A stretch of 64,000 nt of DNA from Micrasema longulum (taxonomy: Eukaryota; Arthropoda; Insecta; Trichoptera; Brachycentridae): positions 1 through 64,000 of the forward strand of contig JAGVSM010002848.1 in assembly GCA_022494885.1 (NCBI GenBank), read 5' to 3'. Positions 21,291 to 32,010 of the stretch are shown in pieces (position 1 is the first letter of the stretch; the number at the start of each line of letters is the position of its first letter). A program made the translations under genes and the position numbers. A model generated the notes under the pieces. The model ran no database searches, was not told the origin of the DNA, and saw nothing but the letters and a program-made list of their open reading frames with translations.

Positions 21291-22518
21291 TATTTGAAGT
21301 TTTTACCAACGTTAATTTATTTTCAAATTATGTAATTTGCCTTTATTATCTCAAAGATTATTTTTTCTTGCTAACAGTTTGTGTGTATATAATAAATCAA
21401 CAAATTACCCACAAATAACTAGGATTTTTTTTCTTCATTATTTTTTAAAATTATTATTACTTTTGCTAATCATTTTCAAAATAATGAAAAATGATTTTTT
21501 CTAATTGTTTTACTAGCAGGCATATTGTTTCTAATGTTTATGACGTAATAAGTTATGAGCGATTGACTGAAATTAGTTGCGGGTTTCAATTTTCAGATAG
21601 CCGAGCGTTAAGGTCTCCAGCAAAAATATTTAAAAATCTACACCAAATTCATGTCCTCATGCTTACATGCCAAATCTTCCAACTTTTGTGACATAATTAT
21701 TTTTCTGGTCCATTATTCTGTGTAATGAAGTAACATTTAGTATTTCTTTTATTACAGGTAAGTCCAGAAAAAATAAGTACAGACATAATTAGGAAATAAC
21801 ACGTTTTTTTATGTAATAAGGGTACTAGTAAAAATACTAATTAGAAGATAGCATAAAAAATATTTTTTAATTTATAAAATTTTGAATTTGGCACAACATT
21901 GGCCACGCCTCGAATACGTTACGAATTTTGTCAATTCTGAACTTTGTTTGTAACCGTTTCAATTTTTATAGAACACCGTCACGAATCTCACAATTATCAA
22001 GGCCACACATGTCGCGTTTTTCTAGGGACATATTTTTTATATATTTTTTTTAAGGTTATGTATGAAAACATTTCTTAACATTATCCATATTAATTTCGAA
22101 AATACAATTATTTTTTCTGAATCCATTTAATATATTTTGATCGATATTCGTCGTACGTGATATTTCCGTATTGTCAATAAGGATAAAAGCAATATTTGTT
22201 TAGTTCGTGAGGCTTGTTTTTGTAAGATATCACTTCAATGTCAATTTACAGCTATTTGTTAATATTTGTCAAGCTACTTACTTAGATTAATACATTAAAC
22301 TAACAAATGATATATTTAAAAGGCTAATGCCTAAAGCCAATAAAAACGATTTATGTTAAAAAGCAAACGGAAAGTATTCAAATAATTAAGTCGTACACGT
22401 AAAATATTATTTTTAATTAAAAGTTGTGTTTTATAAAACGTCATTCAAATCGTACACAAAAATGCACTGGAAAACAAACAAGACGATGACCTAACTCTAA
22501 CAAAAAAAAACCATTTAT
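21291..22518. other. No recognisable feature
   Basis: AT-rich, no repeat relation noticed. A 66-codon frame at 21491-21691 has no visible domain. Confidence 0.45.
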
Positions 22519-22520
22519 TA

Positions 22521-22988
22521 CAGTCATGTCGGGTAACATTGGACGACTTCAACACGTTTTTTCTAATATTTTTTTCGTTGGATTGAGCCAGGATAACTAA
22601 ATTTGACCACACAATTTATAAAATTATATGAAAACATAACTTTAATGATGTTTTTTATGGGTGGTCCAATGTTATACTGATATTTGGGTAACTTTGAACT
22701 TAAATATTTTCGATGAACAAATTTCTTGATTTTTGACTAAAAATCTCTCCGGGTAACATTAAACTATATTTTTTTATATAAAATACTCTTCTGATCCAAA
22801 GCATTTTTAAAAAAACATGAATTTGGTTACATTACCCCAAACATACTTACTCTGGGGCTCGAGCGATGGTACCACACAAATAAATAAAAAAAAATTGATA
22901 AAGCTTTTTTTATTCTTTTAGAAAGTCATATATAAGTCAGGTTTTTGTCCAATGTTATATTGAATTCCAATGATACCCGGAATGACTG
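22521..22988. mobile_element. Tc1/mariner-type MITE, TA target site
   Basis: The ends CAGTCATGTCGGGTAACATT and, reversed, CAGTCATTCCGGGTATCATT differ at three of the first 24 positions. TA flanks both ends (22519-22520, 22989-22990) and CAGT is a common Tc1-type terminus. Inside, the GGGTAACATT-like word recurs several times in both directions (22550, 22670, 22690, 22751, 22823, 22948), a possible binding array. It has no transposase and sits directly against LINE-A copy 2. Confidence 0.75.
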
Positions 22989-23533
22989 TAATTAAATACA
23001 TTTACGCATTTCCGCATTATGTTAGAATTTGTTCTCCGAACTGTAAAGGTTTTCTTGAATACTCGTTTTTTAGGCTTCTTCATAACTCAGTGCGAAGCAA
23101 ACTTGAGTGTGGATCTCTGAACTGGGCACCCCACAAATTGAAGTACTCTGTTATGCTGGAGATGGTTCAGAAGAAATTTCTGAAGTTTCTATACTTAAGG
23201 GGAGTACATATACTATCCGTGGTTGTACCCCTCAGACTTCATACTGGGAATGCTTGGCCACATTAGGATGGAGAAAAGAACAAATGTGTATTTGTTTATG
23301 TATTTTTTCCGATTGATCCGTGGTATAGCAATCAACTTAGGTGTAATGGAAAGTATTTTTCTTTACGTTCCTAATGACTAACTTAGACACAGGCAGCTTA
23401 AGCTGTTTTATCTTCCTGCTTGCAGAACCAGCCTGCCAATGGTAATGCCAGTAGGAAGAGCAATGTCTTTACTAAACCGTATCTCTTCGGATATCGACAT
23501 ATTTCGTGTTACTGAAAAAAAGTTCAGAGAGGG

Positions 23534-23905
23534 AAGTTTCCTTTTACATAAATAAAGAACTTCAGCCCTACGGGAAATTAGAGCATTAAATTTGAATGGA
23601 AAAGTTTCTTGAAAATGTACAAAAAAAAAACGCACTTCTTTGAACGACGTCACTGGTTCATGATAATGATGTCACCAACCAATGATATGAGAGCTGTGAA
23701 GGATATCCGGTTTCCTTACCGCAAACGAGCCAATCGGAAGAACAGACAGAGAAAAACCTCTGACGTTACAAGCGGATCTATTTCAGGAATACAAAACATT
23801 AAAAAATCATAGCGCGATAATACGATATTTATATAAAATATAATATAAAAAAAAATTGGCTTTGTTATTTAGTCTATTACCAAATATAAGATATTAACAT
23901 CCTCA
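23534..23905 (+). repeat. Repeat family E, copy 1
   Basis: Shares AACTTCAGCCCTACGGGAAA, TTTCTTGAAAATGTAC, ACGACGTCACTGG, the ACAGAGAAAAACCTCTGACG block and TTAGTCTATTA with 36165-37150 and, reversed, with 56590-57340. The ends look like short inverted repeats (AATGAGGAA..TTC). Contains CRE-like GACGTCA words. Short open frames inside have no known domain. Confidence 0.6.
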
Positions 23906-23984
23906 TTTCTGGAAATTCTTATTTTACCACTTAATAACATTTAAATTGTATCGCTATTATTTTTGTGTTATGTATGCCTTGAAT

Positions 23985-24214
23985 TCGTCGGCCTCGTGGT
24001 GGATAGGTTTTGATTTCCGACATGTTTGATATGAAATATTTATTTAAAAGAGTGTTTTCACACAAGAATATTTTATAGTCCCTGGACTGGTACCTGAAGC
24101 GTAAGACTGATCACCTTACCTTCATGTAACAAAATTTATCGAGATACGCTGTGATTGGTGTACCAATCCATTGCCCTACGGACCATTAGATGTGGAAAGG
24201 GAATGATGATAGTG
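23985..24214 (+). mobile_element. SINE-1 copy with 11-bp target duplication
   Basis: Starts TCGTCGGCCTCGTGGTGG (A-box region partly changed), has the usual body and ends GGAAAGGGAATGATGATAGT. It is bracketed by ATGCCTTGAAT at 23974-23984 and 24215-24225. The interrupted sequence is the LINE-A 3' region, so this SINE is younger than the LINE copy. It is the cleanest insertion record for SINE-1 in the window. Confidence 0.9.
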
Positions 24215-24282
24215 ATGCCTTGAATAAAAAATTTATGTCCATAAACGTATTAAATAAAAAAATTGAAATTGAAATAAACGTG

Positions 24283-25142
24283 TACAATAAATAAATATGA
24301 TATTTATTTATTTCGACGGCTTACGCCTTTGACAAAGTATAAAATGATATTGAAAAATATATATAATGAAACAAAACACATGAACATAGTATAGAAAATA
24401 TAGATACATGAAATAAAATCAGCAGAAAATAAGGAAATAATAAAGAAAAATTTAATAAGAAATTATAACATAGGTATGCAGCAAATTAACAATTAATAAA
24501 GGGTTTAAATATAAACGGATTGAAATAACAGAGGCGATGAATCATAGCATAAACAGTAAAACAAGTATAACACTTAGTACATCTTTATAATTTAGAAAAG
24601 AAGTGATAAAAAAGTTATGGTTTTAATCGGTATAAAGATAAATTTAATAAATAAAAGCTTCCATGTTTGTTTGCCAACATGTGGAACCGTAAAATAGGTG
24701 AGTATTTAGCATAGTTTGAACTATTCAAATCCACAGCAAAATAAGTATTTCGTCTCGTCCCACGCTGTCTCACATAAAAATTCACACAATTTAAAAGTTC
24801 GGGACTGTCAAGAACATTATTTAATAACTTGAAAAGCAGCACTAAATCTGAAATTTCCCTTCTAACACTAATGCATATGAATTTTAACTGCTTCATTAAA
24901 CATTTACAGGAAAGCTCTTCAATTGGAATGTTTAATTTAAAATTCATGGATCTTAAAATCTTGTGTTGGACCTTCTCCACACTGTTTATATAGGTAACAT
25001 AATGAGGAGACCAAACTGAGGACCCATATTCTAACTGGCTTCTTACAAGGGTCATGTATAATATTTTGAATGCATCAACTGACGTAAACTCTCTTGTTGT
25101 TCTGGTAACAAAGTTTTGCATTGTAGAAAGCGCACTCATCAC
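24283..25142 (-). mobile_element. LINE ORF2 C-terminal part (Jockey/CR1-like)
   Basis: A 175-codon minus-strand frame reads YMTLVRSQLEYGSSVWSPHY, INSVEKVQHKILRSMNFKL, RREISDLVLLFKLLNNVLDS, then RQRGTRRN. These are the thumb and C-terminal signatures of insect Jockey-type LINEs. The 3' end (24283-24330) is AAATAAATAAATA-rich after AGCCGTCG. It is intact over this stretch, so it is probably younger than the other LINE fragments. The 5' side is cut at a sequence resembling a SINE-1 head (25141-25155). Confidence 0.85.
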
Positions 25143-25454
25143 TACACCACGAAGCGAAGCTAGGAGGTCAGTGATATAAAATCATTTGGTATTTTGTGGT
25201 TTCTTGATAGATATATTTTTTGATTCAGGAGAAATCATAGGTTTGCGTGATAGCTAATTTCCTGTTACAATAATGTGGTGATACATCGCAAAGAAACGCC
25301 GAGCGGCGGTTTATTTTAGAAATTATTACACTCGCATAACTCCTCGTGATAATTTATAATTTATTCCCAACCATTCAAACATATCTGTACGCGAAAAGTA
25401 AACTACGGTAGCTCCAAATACGATGAAATGAACAATATTTTAAGTTTGCCCAAA
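25143..25454. other. No recognisable feature
   Basis: Only 25141-25155 (ACTACACCACGAAG) looks like a scrap of SINE-1 head. Nothing else was recognised. Confidence 0.4.
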
Positions 25455-25935
25455 TTTTTGTAGACAAGGACTGGATTCAACTCCCTGGGAAGCTGTCAAT
25501 ATGAACATATTACAACAAATTTTTTGAACATTTTAGAGAAGGTAATATAGAAGCCTAGGCATCTACAGGGCTCATGACCTGTCATCGGCTTGTGTAAGTG
25601 GCCACTTTACACACTGTGTAACAGAAAGACGCCGTGGCGCAGTTGGTTAGACGGCCAACCGTGAAACTGTCATCGCAGGATCGATTCCAGCTAGTTGCAA
25701 GAAAAAAATCCAAGAAATATTTTTTTCTTAATTAGTCTAGGTGTTGGGGCGTATTTTTCGTCACCTCCTTCCATATTCCCTCTATTCCACCTGCTGACAA
25801 GCCTCAAAATAGAGGCTTAGCGGGTTATTCCTTTTTAAAAAAACATTATTTGAATCTTTCATGTGTTGATGTTAGTGAAGTTAACGAGCTGAAACCATTA
25901 TTTTTTAGGGTAAGATTCATAATTTAATATTGTTG
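25455..25935 (+). repeat. REP-1 copy split by SINE-3
   Basis: 25455-25627 carries GACTGGATTCAACTCCCTGG, GGTAATATAGAAGCCTAGGC and GTGGCCACTTTACACACTGT. After the SINE the repeat resumes with CTTTCATGTGTTGATG and GAGCTGAAACC (25855-25895). The two parts are in the same order as in uninterrupted copies. Confidence 0.75.
25630..25843 (+). mobile_element. SINE-3: third tRNA-derived SINE family
   Basis: GCCGTGGCGCAGTTGGTTAG is a good A-box region and GGATCGATTCC (25679-25689) a B box, about 45 bp apart, as in a tRNA. A body with GGTGTTGGGGCGTATTTTTC and an A-rich end follow. Only one copy is in the window. It interrupts REP-1. Confidence 0.75.
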
Positions 25936-26259
25936 ACTACTGCCAACAGGCCGGCTTCTCCTGAAGAGTTTTAAGTGGTTTCCTCTCCACATGAGCAAAT
26001 ACTGAGAAGTTCCTGATTGACCCACATAAGAATATCCTTCCTAATCCAAACAATATCTAAAATTAAGTAATATAATAGCAGAAAAATCCTCTCTTTGAAA
26101 AATAAACCTTGTATATTATAGGCAAGGTAAAAAATAATGCAACTTCCATGCACAAAAAATATTTCAGAAACAAGCCATGGGACCGCAATCTGATTCTACT
26201 ACTTTTTAAGTGCACTTTTGTAATGTGTATCAATTTATACAATTTCTAGTTTTCACAAA
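25936..26259. other. No recognisable feature
   Basis: A 60-codon minus frame (25971-26153) shows no domain. Otherwise AT-rich sequence. Confidence 0.4.
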
Positions 26260-26488
26260 TCGACGCTAGAAAGGAAAACAGCTATCAAGACATGTAGCAA
26301 CCTTACAGCAGAGCCAGTTAAAATGTTTTTGTTTTAATTAATAAGGAATTTTGTATTTTTAAATATTACTGAATAACCCCAAAATAATACGTACGTATGA
26401 GTTTTTTTTTTTAATAAAAAAAACATTTATTGGCTTTTTTATAAAGTTGCTACATAAAGCTTAGTAACTCTTTTTTTTCCAGCGTCGA
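26260..26488. mobile_element. MITE-T copy 1
   Basis: The left end TCGACGCTAGAAAGGAAAAC and right end TTTTTTTTCCAGCGTCGA are inverted repeats. Subterminal ACATGTAGCAACCTTACAG pairs with AAAGTTGCTACATAAAGC. AAAT lies on both sides, a possible 4-bp target duplication. A second copy lies at 48109-48327. Non-coding. Confidence 0.7.
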
Positions 26489-26744
26489 AATTTACTTTAA
26501 AGCCTCCATTAAAAAATTGCATGATGTTTAAAGTATAAAAAATCAATAAAGTCTCTCTCATTAAATATGTTGGATTTTGGAGATTCTGTAGTTTACCTCT
26601 CGCGTACAGATTTTATAGTGGTTACACACTGTAATATTTTATCATTAAACAATGCAAATATTTATTGATTGTATTTTTAATTAGGAGGTGAAAATATTCA
26701 ATAAATTAGCACGTTTATTTCCGTGGTATTTTCCCATGTAATTC

Positions 26745-26998
26745 ATCATCATTTCCTTTCCGCACCTAATGGTGCATAGGGCACTGCATTGGTACACCAA
26801 TCGCAGAGTATCTTGATCACTTTTGTTACATGTGGGTAGATGATCAGTCTCATGCTTCTGGTACCAGTCCGGGGACTGAAATATTTTAGTGTGAAAACAC
26901 CCTTTTAAATAAATATTTCATATCAACCATGTCGGGAATCGAATACGAGACCTCTTGCATTTAGGCAAACGCACTGACCACCACACCACAAGGCCGAA
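26745..26998 (-). mobile_element. SINE-1 copy
   Basis: Minus strand: tRNA-like head at 26930-26998 (B box region GTTCGATTCCC-like), body, and GATGATGA tail at 26745-26760. Two small deletions in the head. Confidence 0.85.
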
Positions 26999-27189
26999 AA
27001 TAATGGAAACATCATATTTTATTATATACTAGTAGCTAGTAGTTTTTATCGATGTCCGGGTGAATGGAAAATACAATTATGTATGTAAAACAAAACATAA
27101 TCCGTTTTCGACTCAACACTCGACGGCTACTTTCGGGTAAACATTCTGAATAAGAAAATCGTCTGGATATAAGTCCGTATTGTAGTTTA

Positions 27190-27290
27190 GCGATTTGCGC
27201 GTTTGCACACTATGCTTTAAATCTTGGGTTTGGATTCCTGGCAAGGCTAAAATTAAATTACGAAAAAAAATACATTTCAAAATACAAAGG
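27190..27290 (+). other. Weak tRNA-like sequence
   Basis: TTAGCGATTTGCGCGTTTGC with GGGTTTGGATTCCTGGC about 30 bp on looks like a decayed tRNA-type promoter, possibly a fourth SINE. Too weak to name. Confidence 0.25.
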
Positions 27291-27311
27291 TATATGTTTC
27301 TAAATGTTATA

Positions 27312-27572
27312 TTTTCGGCCTCGTGGTGTAATGGTCAGTACGTTTGCCTACCATCCAAGAGGTCTCGGGTTCGATTTCCGACATGGTTGATATGAAATAT
27401 TTATTTGAAGGGGTGTTTTTACACTAGAATATTTCATAGTCCCTGGACAGGTACCTGAGGCGTAAGACTGATCATCTTACCTTCATGTAATAAAATTTAT
27501 AAAGATACGCTGCAATTGGTGTACCGATGCAGCAGTGCCTTATGCACTATTAGGTGCGGAAAGGGAATTATG
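27312..27572 (+). mobile_element. SINE-1 copy, well preserved
   Basis: TCGGCCTCGTGGTGTAATGG (A box intact), GGTCTCGGGTTCGATTTCCG (B box with one change) and the body to GTGCGGAAAGGGAATTATGA. The anticodon-loop region CTACCAT would read ACC, which suggests descent from a glycine tRNA (inference). This is the best copy for seeing the internal promoter. Confidence 0.9.
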
Positions 27573-27834
27573 ATGAATATATGACGTTTTTCTTCATTAG
27601 TTAAAAAAAAATATAGAAGACTTAGTAAATTACACGTGCATATTCTTAAATAGAACAAAGCCAAAACGTACTATATCCAACGATGACGTAACGCGATGTT
27701 TTCTTTAAGAGGATAAAACCCACCATTTTTATCAATAATATTTTTTTCCTTTTAGTTATTTTTTGTATAAAAACGTACAAACAAACAAAATACTATTTAT
27801 CATATTTTTATTATAATTAAATACGTATGATTTT

Positions 27835-28110
27835 CGCTCAGAGAAATTCAGCTTTTGTGGCTCCAAAGATGTTCAATATCCTGGAAGAACATATTTAGTC
27901 CTCCAAAACGAAAGCCTTTTTTAGGAGACGTGTACAAGTTTGGATTTTGTCTAAGAACTATTGCAGGAGACTGCAGCGAGATATCGCATGGATGTATATA
28001 CTATTAAGCGTGCTGTTCAGATGTTTATTGAAAGTAATAATCTTTTATTTTTAGTTTTGCTATTGTTTGATAATGTCCGCGCTTCCACCTTCCATTATGT
28101 TGTATCCCAA
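27835..28110 (+). mobile_element. LINE C-terminal fragment
   Basis: Reads RNSAFVAPKMFNILEEHI, TKAFFRRRVQVWILSKN and RDIAWMYILLS, the usual LINE end ('APk.fN.Lp..I', 'fk+rl..wl'). The piece GCGAGATATCGCATGGAT is also seen at 38960. Confidence 0.65.
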
Positions 28111-28171
28111 CTCAACACAAAGCTTTTGGCCTCATAGAGTTAGGGATACGTTTTTTTTTTGTTATATATTA

Positions 28172-28758
28172 TAGGTTGGGGAAAAAGTAATTTCGTATTT
28201 TTTGCTTTATTTCAATGCTTCATAAAAAGTGTTACAATCATCTGATTCAAGTCAAATATGCGCCGTTCTGTTTGATACCTTGTTGTCAACGAGAATAATG
28301 CTTTATAATGCCCCTTTCGTAGAAGCTCTTGTCCTTATTTTTAAAAAACTCGGTCAACCAATTTTCACAGGCCTCTCTTGGCCTCAGCCAAATTTGTACC
28401 CCCAAGCGCGTTGGCCATAGACAGGAATAGGAAGTATTCAACTGGTGCCAAGTTTGGACCATAGGGTGGATGCATAAAAACTTCCCAAGCGAGCTCCCGG
28501 AGCTTCTGAGGCGTTTTTCTCTTTCAGGTAGAAAACATGTAAAATATGGCGAATTTCTTCCTTTGTAACCTCCAAACTCGACGCACGATAGTTCACGACT
28601 GAACCGACTAAGCGCAATACTGTCAACAAAACGTTTGTAGCATACACTCACACCTTTATAACGCCGTATCGTACGATCAAATATAACCAATAATGAACGA
28701 GAAATACGTAGTTGAAAAAAAGGGCGTAAAATACGAAATTACCCTTTCCCCAACCTAA
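28172..28758 (-). mobile_element. Internally deleted mariner (irritans type)
   Basis: The ends TAGGTTGGGGAAAAAGTAAT and the reversed right end (TTAGGTTGGGGAAAGGGTAA) are inverted repeats flanked by TA. On the minus strand KEEIRHILHVFYLKEKNASE matches the transposase N-terminus, and EACENWLTEFFKNKDKSFYE, with a shifted frame before it, matches the C-terminus. About 700 bp with the catalytic D residues is missing compared with a full 1.3-kb mariner. It could move only with a helper. Confidence 0.9.
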
Positions 28759-28824
28759 TATAAATATTTGTATGAATATATAAATGTAATAAAAATACAT
28801 ATTTAAAATTATAAGAGGAATAAG

Positions 28825-29090
28825 ATTCACCTGACTGAATTATTTCAACAACAAGGCAACGCCTGTTAACACATTTTTAATATTAATATTTATTTATTTA
28901 CCAGTTAGTTAAATCAACACCAAATGTTTGTAGCAGAGCTGAATTACCACAATATGGAGTTATAGAGATGATTTTTTTTCTCAACAGAAAGTCAGCTCTT
29001 TCACTTCACAAAAGTCGACAGATGGAAAAGTTAAGGAAATGTGGATTTTTAAATACAGGGAGAATGGTGAATGTTACACAGTGTGTAAAG
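28825..29090. repeat. REP-1 fragments, facing each other
   Basis: 28825-28935 (+) has GAATTATTTCAACAACAAGG, CAACGCCTG and ACCAGTTAGTTAA. 28985-29090 (-) has GTCGACAGATGGAAAAGTTA and GGTGAATGTTACACAGTGTG in reverse. Confidence 0.6.
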
Positions 29091-29118
29091 TTACTACTAA
29101 TTTATTTCAATATTGATG

Positions 29119-29363
29119 ATATCGCCTCTTTGCAAGAATAACGTGTCATCTCGAAAAATGCAATTTAAAGGAAGATAAGTAAAAAATCTAAACGAATGTT
29201 TTTTTACTATGGATTTTCAATTAATTCCTTTATCTTCAATTTAGATTCATAGTAAAAATAAACATTCGTTCAGGTGTTATACTTTTTTTAATGTTGTGTA
29301 AGTGTGATTCCTGTAAAATTGCGTTTTTCGAGATAATACGTTGCTCTTGCAAAGATGCGATAT
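29119..29363. mobile_element. MITE with ~50-bp TIRs
   Basis: The left end ATATCGCCTCTTTGCAAGAA and the reversed right end ATATCGCATCTTTGCAAGAG continue to pair through CTCGAAAAA.GCAATTT. An inner pair (AACGAATGTTTTTTTACTAT with ATAGTAAAAATAAACATTCG) makes the rest fold too. Non-coding. A host duplication is not clear. Confidence 0.7.
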
Positions 29364-29384
29364 AATGATTTATCACGATTTATT

Positions 29385-29500
29385 TAATTGTATTCTCCCG
29401 TTTTTGAATACGCCGATGTAATATGGACTATTTTATATGTTATTTATATAAATTGCATCGAGTTAGCTCAGCACGCGAAACCATATAGGAAAAATTTCTT
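29385..29500 (+). mobile_element. Short LINE fragment
   Basis: LYSPVFEYADVIWTILYVIY and INCIELAQ fit the 'y..lv.p.lEYa..vW...y...i..iE..Q' block of Jockey/CR1 proteins. Very short and decayed. Confidence 0.5.
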
Positions 29501-29954
29501 ACAAATTAGGAATTATGAGAGAACTATAAATATACTGACATGGAACTTTTTCTTAATCTATTTTTTTATTTTTTTTATTTAAATCTTTAAGTAGGGCACA
29601 CATATCATACATATTGTTATGTGTGTTCTAATAATAACATTGCAAATATATTTAATTTATAAATTGTTTATCACATATGTCTTGACCATTATTTTAAATT
29701 TTGATATGTTTTTTCTTCATAAATATTTTTTTCCATTTCGTAATACTTTTTAATTGCTTTAAATAAAACTGAATTTTGTGACTTTGCCTTTTTCCTAAAT
29801 GGAAGTCTAATTTTGTCTTTTAGAACGCCGATTTAATGTAAACTAAATCTGCATCTTTAAAATATTTATTGGTGTATTTGATGTCTCAACTATTCTTCAA
29901 CAAATACTTCTTAATGTTCCTTTACAGACTTGGAAATTATGTTCCTCGGTCGAT
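29501..29954. other. No recognisable feature
   Basis: AT-rich sequence without a visible gene or repeat. Confidence 0.4.
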
Positions 29955-30505
29955 TTTTGGTAACAAAAGTCTACGATGTATGAAAGAAAAGCCATTTGCT
30001 AATGAATGTTGATAAATCGAAAGTGATGGTTTTTGAAAGGGATAACAATATAACTAAATGTGAGATCAGTGTAAACGGAGATATTTTGGATCAGGTAGAG
30101 GAATTTGTGTATCTAAGAAGTATGTTTACTAGGGATGGAAAGACTGAGAAAGATATTGAAAGGAGGGTAAGTCCGGGAACAGGGTGAGCGGTGCACTGAA
30201 ATCTACTTTGGCAAACAAATGTCTACCGCAGGAGGCAAAACTAGCAGTTCACAATGGAGTTCTAGTGCCAACTCTTAAGTATGGGAGCGAAGTATAATGA
30301 TGAAAATAGGTTAAATGCTGTCGAAATGCGATCCCTCGGGCGAATGTGTGGTTAAAAGATATGTGATAGGTGCACAAATGTCGAGATCCGTGAACCGTGT
30401 AAGGCTGTGACATGCATTATTGACAGAATCAAGAAAGGGGTGCTGCGTTGATTTGGACATGTTGTGCAAATGTACAGCGAAAGAACGGCTAAAAGCGTTA
30501 TTCGA
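29955..30505 (+). mobile_element. RTE-like LINE (RTE-A) reverse-transcriptase fragment
   Basis: Reads LMNVDKSKVMVFERDNN, VNGDILDQVEEFVYLRSMFT, RDGKTEKDIERRV, then after frameshifts ALKSTLANKCLPQEAKLAVH, LVPTLKYGSE, MRSLGRMCG and IDRIKKGVLR.FGHVVQMYSE. This order (K..vM.f....; EF.YLGs..t.dG....dI..R; LlYGsE; m..lR+icG; R+...lr+.GHv.Rm) is typical of endonuclease-reverse transcriptases of the RTE group common in moths. At least four frame breaks. It ends against a SINE-1 head. Confidence 0.8.
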
Positions 30506-30510
30506 GCGTC

Positions 30511-30602
30511 TTGTAGATATTTCGTATCAACCATATTGGGATTCGAACCCGAGACCTCTTGCATGCTAGACAAACGCGCTGACCATTACACCACGGGGCC
30601 GA
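30511..30602 (-). mobile_element. SINE-1 head fragment
   Basis: Minus strand: CGGCCCCGTGGTGTAATGGT and GGTCTCGGGTTCGAATCCCA. Both boxes are clear, but the body and tail are absent, and the 3' side joins the RTE-A LINE near 30510. Confidence 0.75.
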
Positions 30603-30934
30603 CAAGTGCTATGTATATACAAACACATATACTACATGTGCGAAACCAGATTTTCTTTTATTGTTTCGATTCTAGTTTTATGTTACTATATATTATCGTT
30701 TCGTTAAAATATAGATTTTAAATTGTTTTTGTTGCTAAGCGTGCTAATGTTTAATTAATGATTTGTTTTATGGGAGCTTCATCGTACGTATCAAATGTTG
30801 ATGAACGCATGTGAGTTAAAATGGTTTCACTTGTGAAATTTCTCTTTAATAACGAAATCGCAACATTGCTTCATTAATTATGTGGATCAATTCGTAATCA
30901 CACTACAAAGAAAAATATTTATTCGTTGTTCGCT

Positions 30935-31010
30935 TTGTGACCAGCGGTAAGCGCGTTAGCCTGCCATAGATTCTGGATTCGATTACCGGTAAGTTCAAAA
31001 ATATATTTAT
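30935..31010 (+). other. Weak tRNA-like sequence
   Basis: GTGACCAGCGGTAAGCGCGT and GGATTCGATTACCGG are spaced like A and B boxes. The acceptor ends do not pair, so it is not a tRNA gene; possibly the head of another SINE. Confidence 0.3.
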
Positions 31011-31599
31011 ATATTTTTTTTAAATGAATTGATTTATAAAAGGTATAATATCTGTTTATTTATTCATATTTTACTCTTACAAACTATAATCAATAATAAA
31101 AATAATGTTACCTCACTGGGGTTACATATATATATAAAAAGTTGTAAATGCTTAAAGGTCAAATTGTGAAAAAATCTCAAAAGAGTAAAAAAATGACATA
31201 TCTCTCAAACTATAAAACTTTAGTTAGGGAAAGTTGGGTCCAATAATTAGCAAATGACCTCCTCTTTGTGCGAATTTACAATAGCGGGCAGTTTCAGTCA
31301 CCCTGTATATATATTTTAGAATAGTTTGTTTTAAAATAACGAAAAAGAATACATTATTGACTAATTCGTTTAAAGTTTGTTTAGTTGTGTCCTCTAGTTC
31401 TCTTCATTTTGAAAAAAAAACGGGCACAACTGCCCGAAACGAAAAGTCAAATAGCAAATCTAGAATTGTTGTTACTTCAATCTTTTTAATAGTGATAGTT
31501 ATAAATATAATTTATATAAATAATGCATAATAAAACTATATGCATTATTTATAAAAAAGTATAATCATTCCGCATATAGATTACAGCTCAACAGTATTA
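31011..31599. other. Mostly unassigned AT-rich sequence
   Basis: CAGTCACCCTGTATATATAT (31295-31314) looks like the ACAGGGTG-type end of a known style of insect MITE, but the other end was not found. A perfect hairpin GGGCA-CAAC-TGCCC with GAAAC after it lies at 31422-31440. Confidence 0.35.
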
Positions 31600-32010
31600 T
31601 TTTTAGCCAATGCGGAAATTGGATTAAATTGGAACCACTTCAAAATAGAGCCAAAAAAAACGTGTTAAAAAAAAATAAGTATCATAAAATAGAAAAATGC
31701 GATAAGGTCCTAATTGGATAGCAATAAAAAAAAGACTGATATAAATAATATGCTTGTTTTTATAGTTAAATTTTTGATTAACTGAATGCCCAAATACTTA
31801 ATTAATAAGATAGTGCTGAATAAAAAAATTCATAATCATATTACTAGAAATAAGAATCGAATAAGTCTGCCATTTAAAAAAAAAACAAAACCTCAAAATT
31901 ATATTATATTTAAAGGTTTGAAAATGTATAAAGAAATACCTGAATGTGTGAAGAATGAAAAAAAATTGAATGAATTCAAAAATAAATGTTGTGTACTGTA
32001 AAATGATGTA
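31600..32010 (+). mobile_element. LINE C-terminal fragment
   Basis: A 71-codon frame (31786-32001) reads NHITRNKNRISLPFKKKTKP, FKGLKMYKEIPECVKNEKK and FKNKCC, matching the 'h.TRn...+.p......fG...YN.lP..ik....l..FK..l' end of CR1-type LINEs. Related in style to 35298-35552 but not identical. Confidence 0.7.

Larger units (their letters stand above)
22992..24260 (+). mobile_element. LINE-A copy 2, with family E and SINE-1 nested inside
   Basis: The coding end (22992-23541) has FRLLHNSVRSKLECGSLNWA and EMVQKKFLKFLYLRG, parallel to copy 1, with frameshifts. At about 23534 it is cut by repeat family E, and the LINE 3' region resumes near 23905 (GGAAATTCTTATTTTACCA). A SINE-1 cuts it again at 23985-24214. 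The A-rich LINE end is near 24260. The order of events is LINE first, then the two insertions. Confidence 0.8.

Noticed and set aside
27312..27390. Real tRNA gene at SINE heads
   Set aside because: A and B boxes are present but the acceptor arms do not pair and a SINE body follows; the same holds at all other sites.
28286..28690. 134-codon frame as a host gene
   Set aside because: It is mariner transposase sequence partly in the wrong frame, inside a TIR-bounded element.
31420..31445. Perfect hairpin GGGCA-CAAC-TGCCC followed by GAAAC, possible hammerhead
   Set aside because: The stem II/GAAA half looks right, but there is no CTGANGA box before it, only an A run, and no stem I pairing.
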